From Fluviicola sp. (GTDB taxonomy: Bacteria > Bacteroidota > Bacteroidia > Flavobacteriales_D > Crocinitomicaceae): a stretch of DNA of 64,000 nucleotides. The stretch spans positions 62,001-126,000 of the forward strand of contig NZ_JBCNJT010000004.1 of NCBI RefSeq assembly GCF_039596395.1, read 5' to 3'. The first letter of the stretch is position 1, and each line of letters begins with the position of its first letter. The position numbers and the translations under genes were made by a program. Shown one piece after another: positions 10,071 to 18,146 of this stretch. The notes under the pieces were generated by a model, which saw only the letters and a program-made list of their open reading frames with translations, had not been told where the DNA came from and did not search any database.

Positions 10071-10367
10071 TTAAAAATTATTAAACAAATCAATCGTTTC
10101 TCCTGCAGCAACAGTTACGATGGCTTTTTTCCATACGCGACTTTTTTGCTCAACGACACCTCTATTCGTATATTTTGTAGAGGATTTTCCACCGCCATAA
10201 GTGAGTGTGCGTACATCCACAACGTGAACTCCGTACATCTTTTCGACAGCGCTTTTAATTTCCAATTTATTCGCCTTGCGATCTACTTCGAAAGCGAAGC
10301 TACCGTTATCATTTGCGGCAGTTGCTTTTTCTGTAATGATTGGCTTTTTGATAATTGTACTCATCAT
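10071..10367 (-). CDS. rplW: 50S ribosomal protein L23
   Basis: The protein is about 98 residues with the motif TIIKKPIITEKATAANDNG at the start and MYGVHVVDVRTLTYGGGKS in the middle. Two adjacent ATG codons (10367 and 10364) are both usable; a TTG at 10370 is less likely. L23 forms the docking site for trigger factor and SRP at the exit tunnel. The gene is adjacent to rplD with almost no spacer. Confidence 0.96.
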   Translation of the reverse strand: MMSTIIKKPIITEKATAANDNGSFAFEVDRKANKLEIKSAVEKMYGVHVVDVRTLTYGGGKSSTKYTNRGVVEQKSRVWKKAIVTVAAGETIDLFNNF

Positions 10368-10370
10368 CAA

Positions 10371-10997
10371 TTAGTTTAGAATCTTTTCGATTACTTCGAT
10401 TGAACTTTCTGTTAATACAACTTTCTTCGCGTTCAACACATCGTATGTGTTAACGGAATCAGCAGATACAACTTTAACGCGTTGTAAGTTACGTGAAGAC
10501 AAGTAAACATTGTCATTACCTGCTCCTACGATCATCAACACCTTATCGTTTAACAAGTTCAAGTTCGATAACATCGATTTGAATTCTGCTGTTTTTGGTG
10601 TTGCAAGAGCTACATCTTCTAACACAACAATTGAATCCATTTTTGCTTTATAAGCGAAAGCAGATTTACGTGCCAAACGCTTTAATTTGATATTCAATTT
10701 GAAGTGGTAGTTACGCGGGCGTGGTCCGAAAATACGTCCACCTCCTACACGTGTACCAGATTTAACGCTACCAGCACGAGCACCACCCGTACCTTTTTGC
10801 TTCTTCAATTTTCTGGTAGATCCTGATACTTCAGCTCTTTCTTTTGATTTGTGCGTTCCCTGACGACGATTTGCCAGGTGTTGCTTCACATCTAAATAGA
10901 TTGCGTGATCGTTCGGCTCAATTCCAAAGATTGTCTCCGATAAGGTTACCTTTTTGGAAGTAGCCTTTCCTTTGCTATCAATTACTTTTACTTCCAT
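10371..10997 (-). CDS. rplD: 50S ribosomal protein L4
   Basis: This 208-residue protein has the L4 internal loop region with HLANRRQGTHKSKERAEVSG and KQKGTGGARAGSVKSG, which reaches into the exit tunnel. L4 is the autogenous regulator of the S10 operon in E. coli; whether it is so here is unknown. The gene overlaps rplC by one base. Confidence 0.97.
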   Translation of the reverse strand: MEVKVIDSKGKATSKKVTLSETIFGIEPNDHAIYLDVKQHLANRRQGTHKSKERAEVSGSTRKLKKQKGTGGARAGSVKSGTRVGGGRIFGPRPRNYHFKLNIKLKRLARKSAFAYKAKMDSIVVLEDVALATPKTAEFKSMLSNLNLLNDKVLMIVGAGNDNVYLSSRNLQRVKVVSADSVNTYDVLNAKKVVLTESSIEVIEKILN

Positions 10998-11611
10998 TAT
11001 TTCTCAATTGTTACGGTTGAACCTTTAGGTCCTGGAATGGAACCTTTTACTACGATTAAATTTTTGTCAGCCAAAACACGCAATACTTCCAAGTTCTCAA
11101 CTGTTACGCGTTTGTTACCCATTTGACCCGCCATGCGCATTCCTTTGAATACACGAGCAGGATAAGAACAAGCTCCGATTGACCCCGGCGCACGCAAACG
11201 GTTGTGCTGACCGTGAGTAGATTGTCCAACCCCACCGAAATTGTGACGTCTTACAACCCCTTGAAAACCTTTTCCTTTAGATGTTCCAACTACTCCAACA
11301 AATTCTCCTTCTTCGAAGATTGTTGCGTCAACTACATCTCCAAGATTAAGTCCGTCAAAACCTTTAAACTCAACCAATTTAGATTTTGGCGTTGTTTTAG
11401 CTTTTTTGAAATGACCTTTCAATGCATTTGGAGTGTTTCTTTCTTTACGCTCTCCAAATCCTAATTGAATGGCTTCGTACCCATCTCGATCTTGTGTTTT
11501 AACCTGAGTTACTACACAAGGACCAGCTTCTATTACTGTGCATGGTGTTGCCTTACCCTCGGCACTGTAGACGCTAGTCATTCCGATTTTTTTACCAATA
11601 ATTCCAGGCAT
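10997..11611 (-). CDS. rplC: 50S ribosomal protein L3
   Basis: This 204-residue protein starts [20 protein letters not shown]. It contains the conserved [20 protein letters not shown] and [20 protein letters not shown] stretches close to the peptidyl-transferase centre. It is separated from rpsJ by a 101-base spacer that holds a long symmetrical hairpin (11657-11706), the only sizeable gap on the S10 side of the cluster. Confidence 0.97.
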   Translation of the reverse strand: MPGIIGKKIGMTSVYSAEGKATPCTVIEAGPCVVTQVKTQDRDGYEAIQLGFGERKERNTPNALKGHFKKAKTTPKSKLVEFKGFDGLNLGDVVDATIFEEGEFVGVVGTSKGKGFQGVVRRHNFGGVGQSTHGQHNRLRAPGSIGACSYPARVFKGMRMAGQMGNKRVTVENLEVLRVLADKNLIVVKGSIPGPKGSTVTIEK

Positions 11612-11656
11612 ACTTTACTTTAATTATTAATTATAAATTATTAAAGTGATGTATTC

Positions 11657-11706
11657 TTTTGTGAAAGTGGGCATGCGATTAATCGCATGCTCCACTGATC
11701 ACAAAA
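11657..11706. repeat. 50-base hairpin with a perfect 20-base palindrome, rpsJ-rplC gap
   Basis: The core at 11671-11690 is GCATGCGATTAATCGCATGC, a perfect palindrome. GTGG/CCAC (11667-11670, 11692-11695) and TTTTGTGA/TCACAAAA (11657-11664, 11699-11706) extend the stem with small bulges. No T-run follows on either strand, so it is not a classic intrinsic terminator. It shares its GCGATTAATCGC core with the terminator at 16225-16264. It could be a processing or attenuation site. Confidence 0.75.
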
Positions 11707-11712
11707 AGTTCA

Positions 11713-12018
11713 TCACACTTTAATTTCTACATCAACTCCAGAAGGAAGTTCTAATCTCATTAATGCATCAACAGTCTTGGATGAAGAACTGTAGATATCC
11801 AACAAACGCTTGTAAGAACACAATTCGAACTGCTCACGCGCTTTCTTGTTAACGTGTGGTGAACGCAATACCGTGTAAATACGTTTGTGAGTCGGAAGTG
11901 GAATTGGACCACTAACTACTGCTCCTGTTGCTTTAACTGTTTTTACGATTTTCTCTGCTGACTTGTCAACCAGGTTGTGATCGTATGACTTTAATTTAAT
12001 TCTAATCTTTTGGCTCAT
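11713..12018 (-). CDS. rpsJ: 30S ribosomal protein S10
   Basis: This 101-residue protein has the S10 pattern [40 protein letters not shown] and [17 protein letters not shown]. In addition to its ribosomal role S10 (NusE) takes part in antitermination in other bacteria. It lies 12 bases after fusA. No tuf gene is present between fusA and rpsJ. Confidence 0.97.
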   Translation of the reverse strand: MSQKIRIKLKSYDHNLVDKSAEKIVKTVKATGAVVSGPIPLPTHKRIYTVLRSPHVNKKAREQFELCSYKRLLDIYSSSSKTVDALMRLELPSGVDVEIKV

Positions 12019-12030
12019 TACTCGTTTGTA

Positions 12031-14136
12031 TTAAGCGGAAACTTTTCCATTATTTTTTGCAATCACTTCGTCTGCTACGTTCTTAGGAGCCTCTGCGAAG
12101 TGAGAGAATTCCATTGAAGATGTTGCACGACCTGAAGAAAGTGTACGTAATTGAGTTACGTAACCGAACATCTCAGAAAGAGGAACGTCCGCTTTAACCA
12201 CTTTAGATCCTGCTTTGTCATCCATTCCACGAACGATCGCACGACGACGGTTCAAGTCACCTACGATATCACCCATGTTCTCTTCCGGAGTAACCACTTC
12301 AATTTTCATGATCGGTTCCAACAAGATCGGACGACATTTTTTCAATGCTTCACGGTATGCCATCTTAGCAGCCAATTCGAAAGACAATGAATCTGAATCG
12401 ACAGCGTGGAAAGATCCATCAATCAATTCTACTTTCAATGCTTCAACCGGGTAGCCAGCCATTACACCATTTTTCATGGACTCTTTGAATCCTTTCTCTA
12501 CTGAAGGGATAAATTCACGAGGAATGTTACCACCTTTGATAGAGTTAATGAACTCAAGACCTGTTTTTTCCTGGTTATCCTGCGGAGAAATCTTCACATA
12601 GATATCCGCGAACTTACCACGACCTCCAGACTGCTTTTTGTACACTTCACGGTGCTCAATAGAAGCTGTAATGTCTTCACGGTAAGAAACCTGAGGAGCT
12701 CCCTGGTTTACTTCCACTTTAAACTCGCGACGTAAACGGTCAACGATAATATCCAGGTGAAGCTCACCCATTCCGGAGATAACTGTTTGACCAGTCTCTT
12801 CGTCAGTGTTTACACGGAATGTTGGATCTTCTTCAGCCAATTTGTTCAAACCGATACCCAATTTATCCTGATCAGCTTGAGTTTTAGGCTCAATAGCGAT
12901 CCCGATTACCGGCTCAGGGAAGTTCATAGACTCCAATACGATCGGTGCATTCTCAGCACACAAAGTATCTCCTGTACGGATATCTTTAAATCCAACCAAC
13001 GCTGCGATATCTCCTGCTCCAAGCTCATCAATCTGATTTTGCTTGTTAGCGTGCATTTGGAAAATACGGGAAATACGCTCTTTGTTACCTGTACGAGTAT
13101 TCAATACGTAAGAACCTGCTGGCAATTTACCGGAGTAAGCACGTGTAAAGCACAAACGACCTACGAAAGGATCCGTTGCAATTTTAAACGCCAATGCAGC
13201 AAAAGGCTCATCGTAAGATGGCTTGCGGGATGCAGGCTCATCTGTTTTAGGATTGATTCCTTCGATAGCTTCGATGTCCAACGGAGAAGGAAGAATTTCC
13301 ATCACCATATCCAACATTGCCTGAACTCCTTTGTTTTTGAAAGAAGATCCACACATCATCGGAACAACTTTTCCGGAGATAGTAGCCTGACGCAATGCAT
13401 CAAGGATCTCACGCTCAGTCAAAGAGTTTTCATCTTCGAAGAATTTCTCCATCAATGACTCATCGAATTCAGCAACTGCCTCCAACAATTCAGAACGCAA
13501 TCTGCGAGCGTCATCGATGATATCAGCAGGAATTTCTACCTCTTCGAATGTCATCCCCTGGTCAGCATCGTTCCAAACGATTCCTTTCCAGTTAATCAAG
13601 TCAACAACTCCTTTGAAGTTATCTTCATCACCGATGTTGATTTGTAATGGCAAAGCGTGGCTTCCCAACATTTCTTTCACCTGCTTGCACACGTTTAAGA
13701 AATCAGCTCCCTGACGGTCCATTTTGTTAACGAAACCGATACGAGGAACGTTGTAGTTGTTAGCCAAACGCCAGTTTGTTTCAGATTGAGGCTCAACACC
13801 ATCAACAGCTGAGAACAAGAATACCAATCCATCCAATACACGCAATGAACGGTTTACCTCTACGGTAAAGTCAACGTGTCCCGGAGTATCGATAATGTTA
13901 ATGTGGTATTTTGTACCACGGTAGTTCCAGTTTACTGTTGTAGCAGCAGAAGTAATGGTAATACCACGCTCTTGCTCTTGCTCCATCCAGTCCATGGTAG
14001 CACCACCGTCGTGTACCTCACCAATTTTGTGGTTTACACCAGAGTAGTACAAAATACGCTCTGTTGTAGTTGTTTTCCCAGCATCAATGTGAGCTGCGAT
14101 ACCAATGTTTCTTGTGTATTTAAGATCTCTTGCCAT
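12031..14136 (-). CDS. fusA: Translation elongation factor G
   Basis: This 701-residue five-domain GTPase catalyses ribosome translocation. The G1 motif [17 protein letters not shown] lies around residues 15-31, the G3 motif DTPGHVDF near residue 87, and [10 protein letters not shown] is the G4 region. The domain IV/V region, with [20 protein letters not shown], is intact. It lies between rpsG and rpsJ in the str arrangement. Confidence 0.98.
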   Translation of the reverse strand: MARDLKYTRNIGIAAHIDAGKTTTTERILYYSGVNHKIGEVHDGGATMDWMEQEQERGITITSAATTVNWNYRGTKYHINIIDTPGHVDFTVEVNRSLRVLDGLVFLFSAVDGVEPQSETNWRLANNYNVPRIGFVNKMDRQGADFLNVCKQVKEMLGSHALPLQINIGDEDNFKGVVDLINWKGIVWNDADQGMTFEEVEIPADIIDDARRLRSELLEAVAEFDESLMEKFFEDENSLTEREILDALRQATISGKVVPMMCGSSFKNKGVQAMLDMVMEILPSPLDIEAIEGINPKTDEPASRKPSYDEPFAALAFKIATDPFVGRLCFTRAYSGKLPAGSYVLNTRTGNKERISRIFQMHANKQNQIDELGAGDIAALVGFKDIRTGDTLCAENAPIVLESMNFPEPVIGIAIEPKTQADQDKLGIGLNKLAEEDPTFRVNTDEETGQTVISGMGELHLDIIVDRLRREFKVEVNQGAPQVSYREDITASIEHREVYKKQSGGRGKFADIYVKISPQDNQEKTGLEFINSIKGGNIPREFIPSVEKGFKESMKNGVMAGYPVEALKVELIDGSFHAVDSDSLSFELAAKMAYREALKKCRPILLEPIMKIEVVTPEENMGDIVGDLNRRRAIVRGMDDKAGSKVVKADVPLSEMFGYVTQLRTLSSGRATSSMEFSHFAEAPKNVADEVIAKNNGKVSA

Positions 14137-14139
14137 TTC

Positions 14140-14610
14140 TTAGAATCTAAAATGTGAAAACGCTTTGTTAGCTTCAGCCATTCTTAAAGTATCTTCTTTC
14201 TTTTTGAAAGCAGCACCTTCTTCTTTGGAAGCAGCAATAATTTCTGAAGCCAGTTTACCAGCCATAGATTTCTCGTTACGTTTACGAGCGTAACCAATCA
14301 ACCATTTCATAGCCAATGATTGTTTACGTCCTTCACGAACAGGAGTAGGGATCTGGAAAGTAGCTCCACCAACACGACGGGAACGAACCTCCACAGAAGG
14401 AGTTACGTTTTCCAATGCTTTTTTGAACACTTCCAACCCTTCTTGATCTTCTAATTTCTTATCTACGATCTCTAAAGCATCGTAGAAAATTTTGAATGCT
14501 AAATTCTTCTTTCCAGAATACATTAAGTTGTTAACGAACTTTGTTACTGTAACGTCATTAAACTTTGGATCCGGGAGTATCGCAATCTTTTTCGCTTTTC
14601 TTCTTCTCAT
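14140..14610 (-). CDS. rpsG: 30S ribosomal protein S7
   Basis: This 156-residue protein is a primary binder of the 3' major domain of 16S rRNA. The conserved [12 protein letters not shown]-like segment (here [20 protein letters not shown]), [20 protein letters not shown] and [12 protein letters not shown] identify it. It lies three bases upstream of fusA. Confidence 0.97.
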   Translation of the reverse strand: MRRRKAKKIAILPDPKFNDVTVTKFVNNLMYSGKKNLAFKIFYDALEIVDKKLEDQEGLEVFKKALENVTPSVEVRSRRVGGATFQIPTPVREGRKQSLAMKWLIGYARKRNEKSMAGKLASEIIAASKEEGAAFKKKEDTLRMAEANKAFSHFRF

Positions 14611-14625
14611 CTCTTAAAAGTTTAA

Positions 14626-15006
14626 TTATTTCTTAGCTTTTGGACGTTTTGTTCCGTACTTAGAACGACGTTGTGAACGGCCTTCAACACCTGCAGTATC
14701 TTCCGCACCACGAACGATGTGGTAACGAACCCCTGGTAAATCTTTAACCCTTCCACCACGCACAAGAACCAAAGAGTGTTCTTGTAAGTTGTGACCTTCT
14801 CCTCCGATATAAGCATTCACTTCTTTACCGTTGGTAAGACGAACACGCGCTACTTTTCGCATAGCTGAGTTCGGCTTCTTAGGTGTAGTGGTGTACACAC
14901 GTACACATACTCCTTTGCGCTGCGGACAAGAATCCAAAGCCGCTGACTTTGACTTCTTTACTACCGCAGTCCTTCCCTTTCGCACTAACTGTTGTATAGT
15001 TGGCAT
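14626..15006 (-). CDS. rpsL: 30S ribosomal protein S12
   Basis: This 126-residue protein is the decoding-centre protein in which streptomycin-resistance substitutions occur in other bacteria. The motif [20 protein letters not shown] and the segment with [17 protein letters not shown] are conserved. The lysine in PKKPNSA is the common wild-type residue. It is the first gene of the cluster, with its promoter about 65 bases upstream. Confidence 0.98.
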   Translation of the reverse strand: MPTIQQLVRKGRTAVVKKSKSAALDSCPQRKGVCVRVYTTTPKKPNSAMRKVARVRLTNGKEVNAYIGGEGHNLQEHSLVLVRGGRVKDLPGVRYHIVRGAEDTAGVEGRSQRRSKYGTKRPKAKK

Positions 15007-15044
15007 ACAGTACTCAAATTTTGTTAATTAATAAATATAGTTTT

Positions 15045-15068
15045 CCCCAAAGAACACACTTTGAGGGG
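15045..15068. promoter_or_regulatory. Hairpin at the predicted 5' end of the rpsL transcript
   Basis: CCCCAAAG at 15045-15052 pairs with CTTTGAGGGG at 15059-15068 around a six-base loop, with a two-base bulge. It sits immediately after the predicted -7 element of the cluster promoter, so it would form the very 5' end of the mRNA. Such a structure could stabilise the transcript or be a ribosomal-protein binding site; neither is shown. Confidence 0.45.
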
Positions 15069-15070
15069 TG

Positions 15071-15100
15071 CAAAGATAGATAGAAAAACTTACAAAGCAA
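15071..15100 (-). promoter_or_regulatory. Predicted main promoter of the ribosomal cluster
   Basis: Read on the minus strand, TTG at 15100-15098 is followed after 19 bases by TATCTTTG at 15078-15071, an exact fit to the Bacteroidota -33/-7 pattern. It is the only strong match in the 217-base gap upstream of rpsL, and predicts a leader of roughly 60 bases. The rest of the gap to 15223 shows nothing else recognisable. Confidence 0.65.
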
Positions 15101-15223
15101 GCCTTTTACTAAAAAAGTGCTGTTTTTGAACAAATTAATGTTGATGAAAATCAACCGACTAATTTCTTAAAACAAAAAAACGGCCCGAAAAAAGCGTTCT
15201 CTGTTAATAACCATTTTATCGTT

Positions 15224-16159
15224 TTAAATACCCGAAAGCTGAACCGTTTTTACAACCCGTTCTCCACGCTCATTTTCAATATCCAGGTAATAAGTTCCGC
15301 AAGGCAATTCCGATAAAATAATTTCCTGCAAGGCCAATGCTGCATCAATTTCCTTCAGCACAACCCCGGTAACGCTCATTACCCGGATCTTTCTTAACGG
15401 AAAATCCGACACTAATTGAATCTTTCCCGCCGAAGGATTCGGAAACACGGAAACACCGCTCATTTGTGATTCATCCAAACCAAGATACGTGTAATACTCG
15501 CAATCCTGGTTTCCCGGATTGTAACTGAGCGAATCATCCTCGAAGCAAAGTAATTTATAATAAACCCCGTCATTCGGGCTTTGACTGCACCAACCGGGAA
15601 CAGGGAAGAAACTATGTGAAGGTGAAAAACCCGACGACATCATCCCGAAATGTGAATTCACCAGTCCTCCATGCTGAATAGAATTCGTAGTGGAATCCCG
15701 CGTTTCGTAAAAAGTAGCCGTCTCACCGTTCAGCATCCCTGAATAAACACTGTCAATGAACAGATAAGAACTATCATTGCATTCCTGGTTTTCAATTCCC
15801 GGTTCCAGCATCCGCACCTGTCCCTGCACCGCTGTAAAATCATACAACACCAAAAATGCATTGTTTTTCCGGTACCAAACCGTATCCTGCTCGAAATAAA
15901 TGTATTGATATTCGGTATCTATCGTATGCAAAAAACTCCCGTTGGGGCCTGTGGTCATTTTAGTATGCTTATCGCATTTCAACTTCTGACAGGTATGACC
16001 GTCTATAATCGTGTCGTTCATTGTTTCAATTCTCAATGAACCGCTTAATTCAGGAATAAACCATTCGTAGTTCCATACTGCATGTCCTTTGATCCAGTTT
16101 GTTTGGGCCTGTGCTGACAAACCGATGATTGCGAAAAAGAGCAGTATCAGTCTATTCAT
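15224..16159 (-). CDS. Secreted protein with T9SS C-terminal sorting domain
   Basis: The 311-residue product starts with a signal peptide (MNRLILLFFAIIGLSAQAQ). A body of no recognised family follows, rich in Tyr, Asp and Asn. The last ~75 residues form a type A sorting domain: GVSVFPNPSAGKIQL, KIRVMSVTGVVLKEI, and LPCGTYYLDIENERGERVVK. Such proteins cross the inner membrane by Sec and the outer membrane by the type IX system, and are released or attached at the surface. The function of the body is unknown. Confidence 0.85.
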   Translation of the reverse strand: MNRLILLFFAIIGLSAQAQTNWIKGHAVWNYEWFIPELSGSLRIETMNDTIIDGHTCQKLKCDKHTKMTTGPNGSFLHTIDTEYQYIYFEQDTVWYRKNNAFLVLYDFTAVQGQVRMLEPGIENQECNDSSYLFIDSVYSGMLNGETATFYETRDSTTNSIQHGGLVNSHFGMMSSGFSPSHSFFPVPGWCSQSPNDGVYYKLLCFEDDSLSYNPGNQDCEYYTYLGLDESQMSGVSVFPNPSAGKIQLVSDFPLRKIRVMSVTGVVLKEIDAALALQEIILSELPCGTYYLDIENERGERVVKTVQLSGI

Positions 16160-16224
16160 AGCTTTAATTTAAGAGGTGATATCTCTATAACGCTGTTTTT
16201 CACCAAAAAGTTCAATACACGTAC

Positions 16225-16264
16225 AAAAAAGTAGGCACGCGATTAATCGCGTGCCTACTTTTTT
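16225..16264. terminator. Perfect 40-base palindromic terminator
   Basis: A run of six A, then GTAGGCACGCGATT, is followed without a loop by its exact reverse complement and six T. On the minus strand it lies immediately after the stop of the FabH-like gene, so it probably ends that transcript. Its GCGATTAATCGC centre is the same as in the hairpin at 11657-11706. Confidence 0.85.
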
Positions 16265-16268
16265 AATA

Positions 16269-17330
16269 TTATACCCTATAACAAACCGCGTTGATATTCA
16301 TTCCGGCGCCAACGGATGCAAACAGAACGATATCTCCTTCGGTAATTTTATAGCCATTCAGCTCTTCCCGCTTTACCATACTTAATAAGGTAGGAATGGT
16401 TGCCACCGAACTGTTCCCCAATTTATGAATATTCATCGGCATCACGTGTTCCGGAATTTCAGATATCCCGTAAAGCTTATACAATTCGCGAACAATCGCT
16501 TCGTCCAGTTTTTCATTCGCCTGGTGAATAAAGATCTTCTTCACATCCGTGATCTGAACTCCGGCCTTATCCAGGCATTCCTTCATGGCAAGCGGTACAT
16601 TCTTGATGGCATACTCATAAACTTTCCGGCCTTTCATCTTCACATAACGAATGCGTGGGTCCGATTCCGGGAAATTCGATTTTCCCAGGTTGAGATAAGT
16701 CACCTCATCTTCGCAATGACTCTGTGCACTGAAAGCAAGAATTCCGGAGTTCGAATCCTGTAATTCCAAAATGGTTGCTCCTGCCCCGTCCGAAAAGATC
16801 ATGCTGTCACGGTCGTGCTGGTCCAATACCCGGCTCAACGCTTCCGCTCCGATCACCAGGCATTTCCTCGCCATTCCGGCCTGTATAAATGCATGCGCCT
16901 GGATCAATCCCTGCAGCCAGCCCGGACAACCGAAAATCAAATCGTAAGCCACGCAATTCGGGTTCTTGATTCCCAAGCTGTGTTTCACACGGGAGGCGAT
17001 CGACGGAATCATATCCGTTTGGATCGTATGCTTGATCACATCTCCGAAATTATGCGCTACGATAATCTGGTCGATGGTTTCGGGATCGCAATTTCCGTCC
17101 CGGATTGCATCTTCAGCGGCAATAGCAGCCATATCCGAGCAATTCAGATCTTCGGTCGCATACCGGCGTTCTTCAATACCCGTAATGGTTTCAAATTTCT
17201 GAGCGATAACCTCAGGTCTTAAAGGAATAGATTGCTGGTTCTCATCATAAAATTTATGCAGCGCGAAATCAGCATTTGTTTTGATTACTGTCGGAATGTA
17301 TCTTCCGATACCTGTAATTACACTTTTCAT
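16269..17330 (-). CDS. Beta-ketoacyl-ACP synthase III family protein (FabH-like)
   Basis: This 353-residue thiolase-fold protein would condense an acyl-CoA with malonyl-ACP, or act in a related condensation. The catalytic cysteine lies in DLIFGCPGWLQGLIQ, the histidine in IFIHQANEKLDEAIV, and the asparagine in HKLGNSSVATIPTLLSM, so the Cys-His-Asn triad is complete. It stands alone and not in a fatty-acid cluster, so it may be a paralogue with a special substrate. A TACCTTTG -7-like box lies at 17417-17410, with no clear -33 partner. Confidence 0.85.
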   Translation of the reverse strand: MKSVITGIGRYIPTVIKTNADFALHKFYDENQQSIPLRPEVIAQKFETITGIEERRYATEDLNCSDMAAIAAEDAIRDGNCDPETIDQIIVAHNFGDVIKHTIQTDMIPSIASRVKHSLGIKNPNCVAYDLIFGCPGWLQGLIQAHAFIQAGMARKCLVIGAEALSRVLDQHDRDSMIFSDGAGATILELQDSNSGILAFSAQSHCEDEVTYLNLGKSNFPESDPRIRYVKMKGRKVYEYAIKNVPLAMKECLDKAGVQITDVKKIFIHQANEKLDEAIVRELYKLYGISEIPEHVMPMNIHKLGNSSVATIPTLLSMVKREELNGYKITEGDIVLFASVGAGMNINAVCYRV

Positions 17331-17469
17331 GTTTTAGTTAAACCGTTTTATAAAAATAATTACAGAAGTCCGGGGTCCAAGTTTTTCGTCCGGGAGTTGG
17401 GTGCTGGGTCAAAGGTAAGAACAATTTAACGCGATGACCGTTTTTTAGATTTTTTTAAGGGGCTTTCAG

Positions 17470-18000
17470 TTAGTCCAACTTTTCAATGATTTCCCGTGAT
17501 AATGTCATTTGATAATCCGAAGCCGGGAGTATTTGCCGGACCTTCTCCACGCCTTCCATATAAACACACAGTGCGTACCTGCGAAAACCATCCGAATCCG
17601 GTTCAACAGACATTTCTTCTAGTTCGATCCGAATATCATCCGGTTTTAAATCCGGGAATTTCATTTCAATGTGCTCACGGATTTTCTCAATCTGCCATGC
17701 ATACTTTTCCTCTAAACTCCGTGTTTTCAATCCCCAAATGTGCCATTTCGGAGAATCCGCATCGTAATCGTGCAACCTCGAATAACAATCTTTGAGAAGA
17801 TCCTCTTCATTCTCCCCTTCAGAAATGTGCCCACGACTGAAAACCTGCCCGAAAACCAGAAACCGGACAATTGTATTTCCCGGAAGCTGATAGTTCGGTT
17901 CAACGATAAAGCTCACATCTACCGGCCTGAGTTGAATGGCCTCTTCCGCTTTCACCTTTTCAATGAAGACTTGCTGTAGTTTATTAAAATCCAATTGCAT
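17470..18000 (-). CDS. Conserved hypothetical protein
   Basis: A 176-residue soluble protein starting MQLDFNKLQQVFIEKVKAEE; an in-frame ATG six codons upstream is possible. No family is recognised. It has no signal peptide or membrane segment. The sequence alternates strands and helices and is rich in Glu and Asp. It is followed on its 3' side by the FabH-like gene region with a 139-base gap, so it is probably transcribed on its own. Confidence 0.7.
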   Translation of the reverse strand: MQLDFNKLQQVFIEKVKAEEAIQLRPVDVSFIVEPNYQLPGNTIVRFLVFGQVFSRGHISEGENEEDLLKDCYSRLHDYDADSPKWHIWGLKTRSLEEKYAWQIEKIREHIEMKFPDLKPDDIRIELEEMSVEPDSDGFRRYALCVYMEGVEKVRQILPASDYQMTLSREIIEKLD

Positions 18001-18146
18001 GTTGTTTCTAAAATTCAATTATCTAAACCTACTCCCAACCCTCGAAAAAACCGATTATCAAGCCGCGTTTCATATAGTGTTTTCCGAATCATAGCTGATA
18101 ATTGGCTTGAGCTGCTGAAATTAATCAAATAACGTAATTTTGTTCC

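Noticed and set aside
12757-13458. A 233-residue frame on the plus strand opposite fusA
   Set aside because: It lies entirely antisense to the highly conserved EF-G coding sequence, and its Cys/Ser/Phe-rich translation is typical of a shadow frame.
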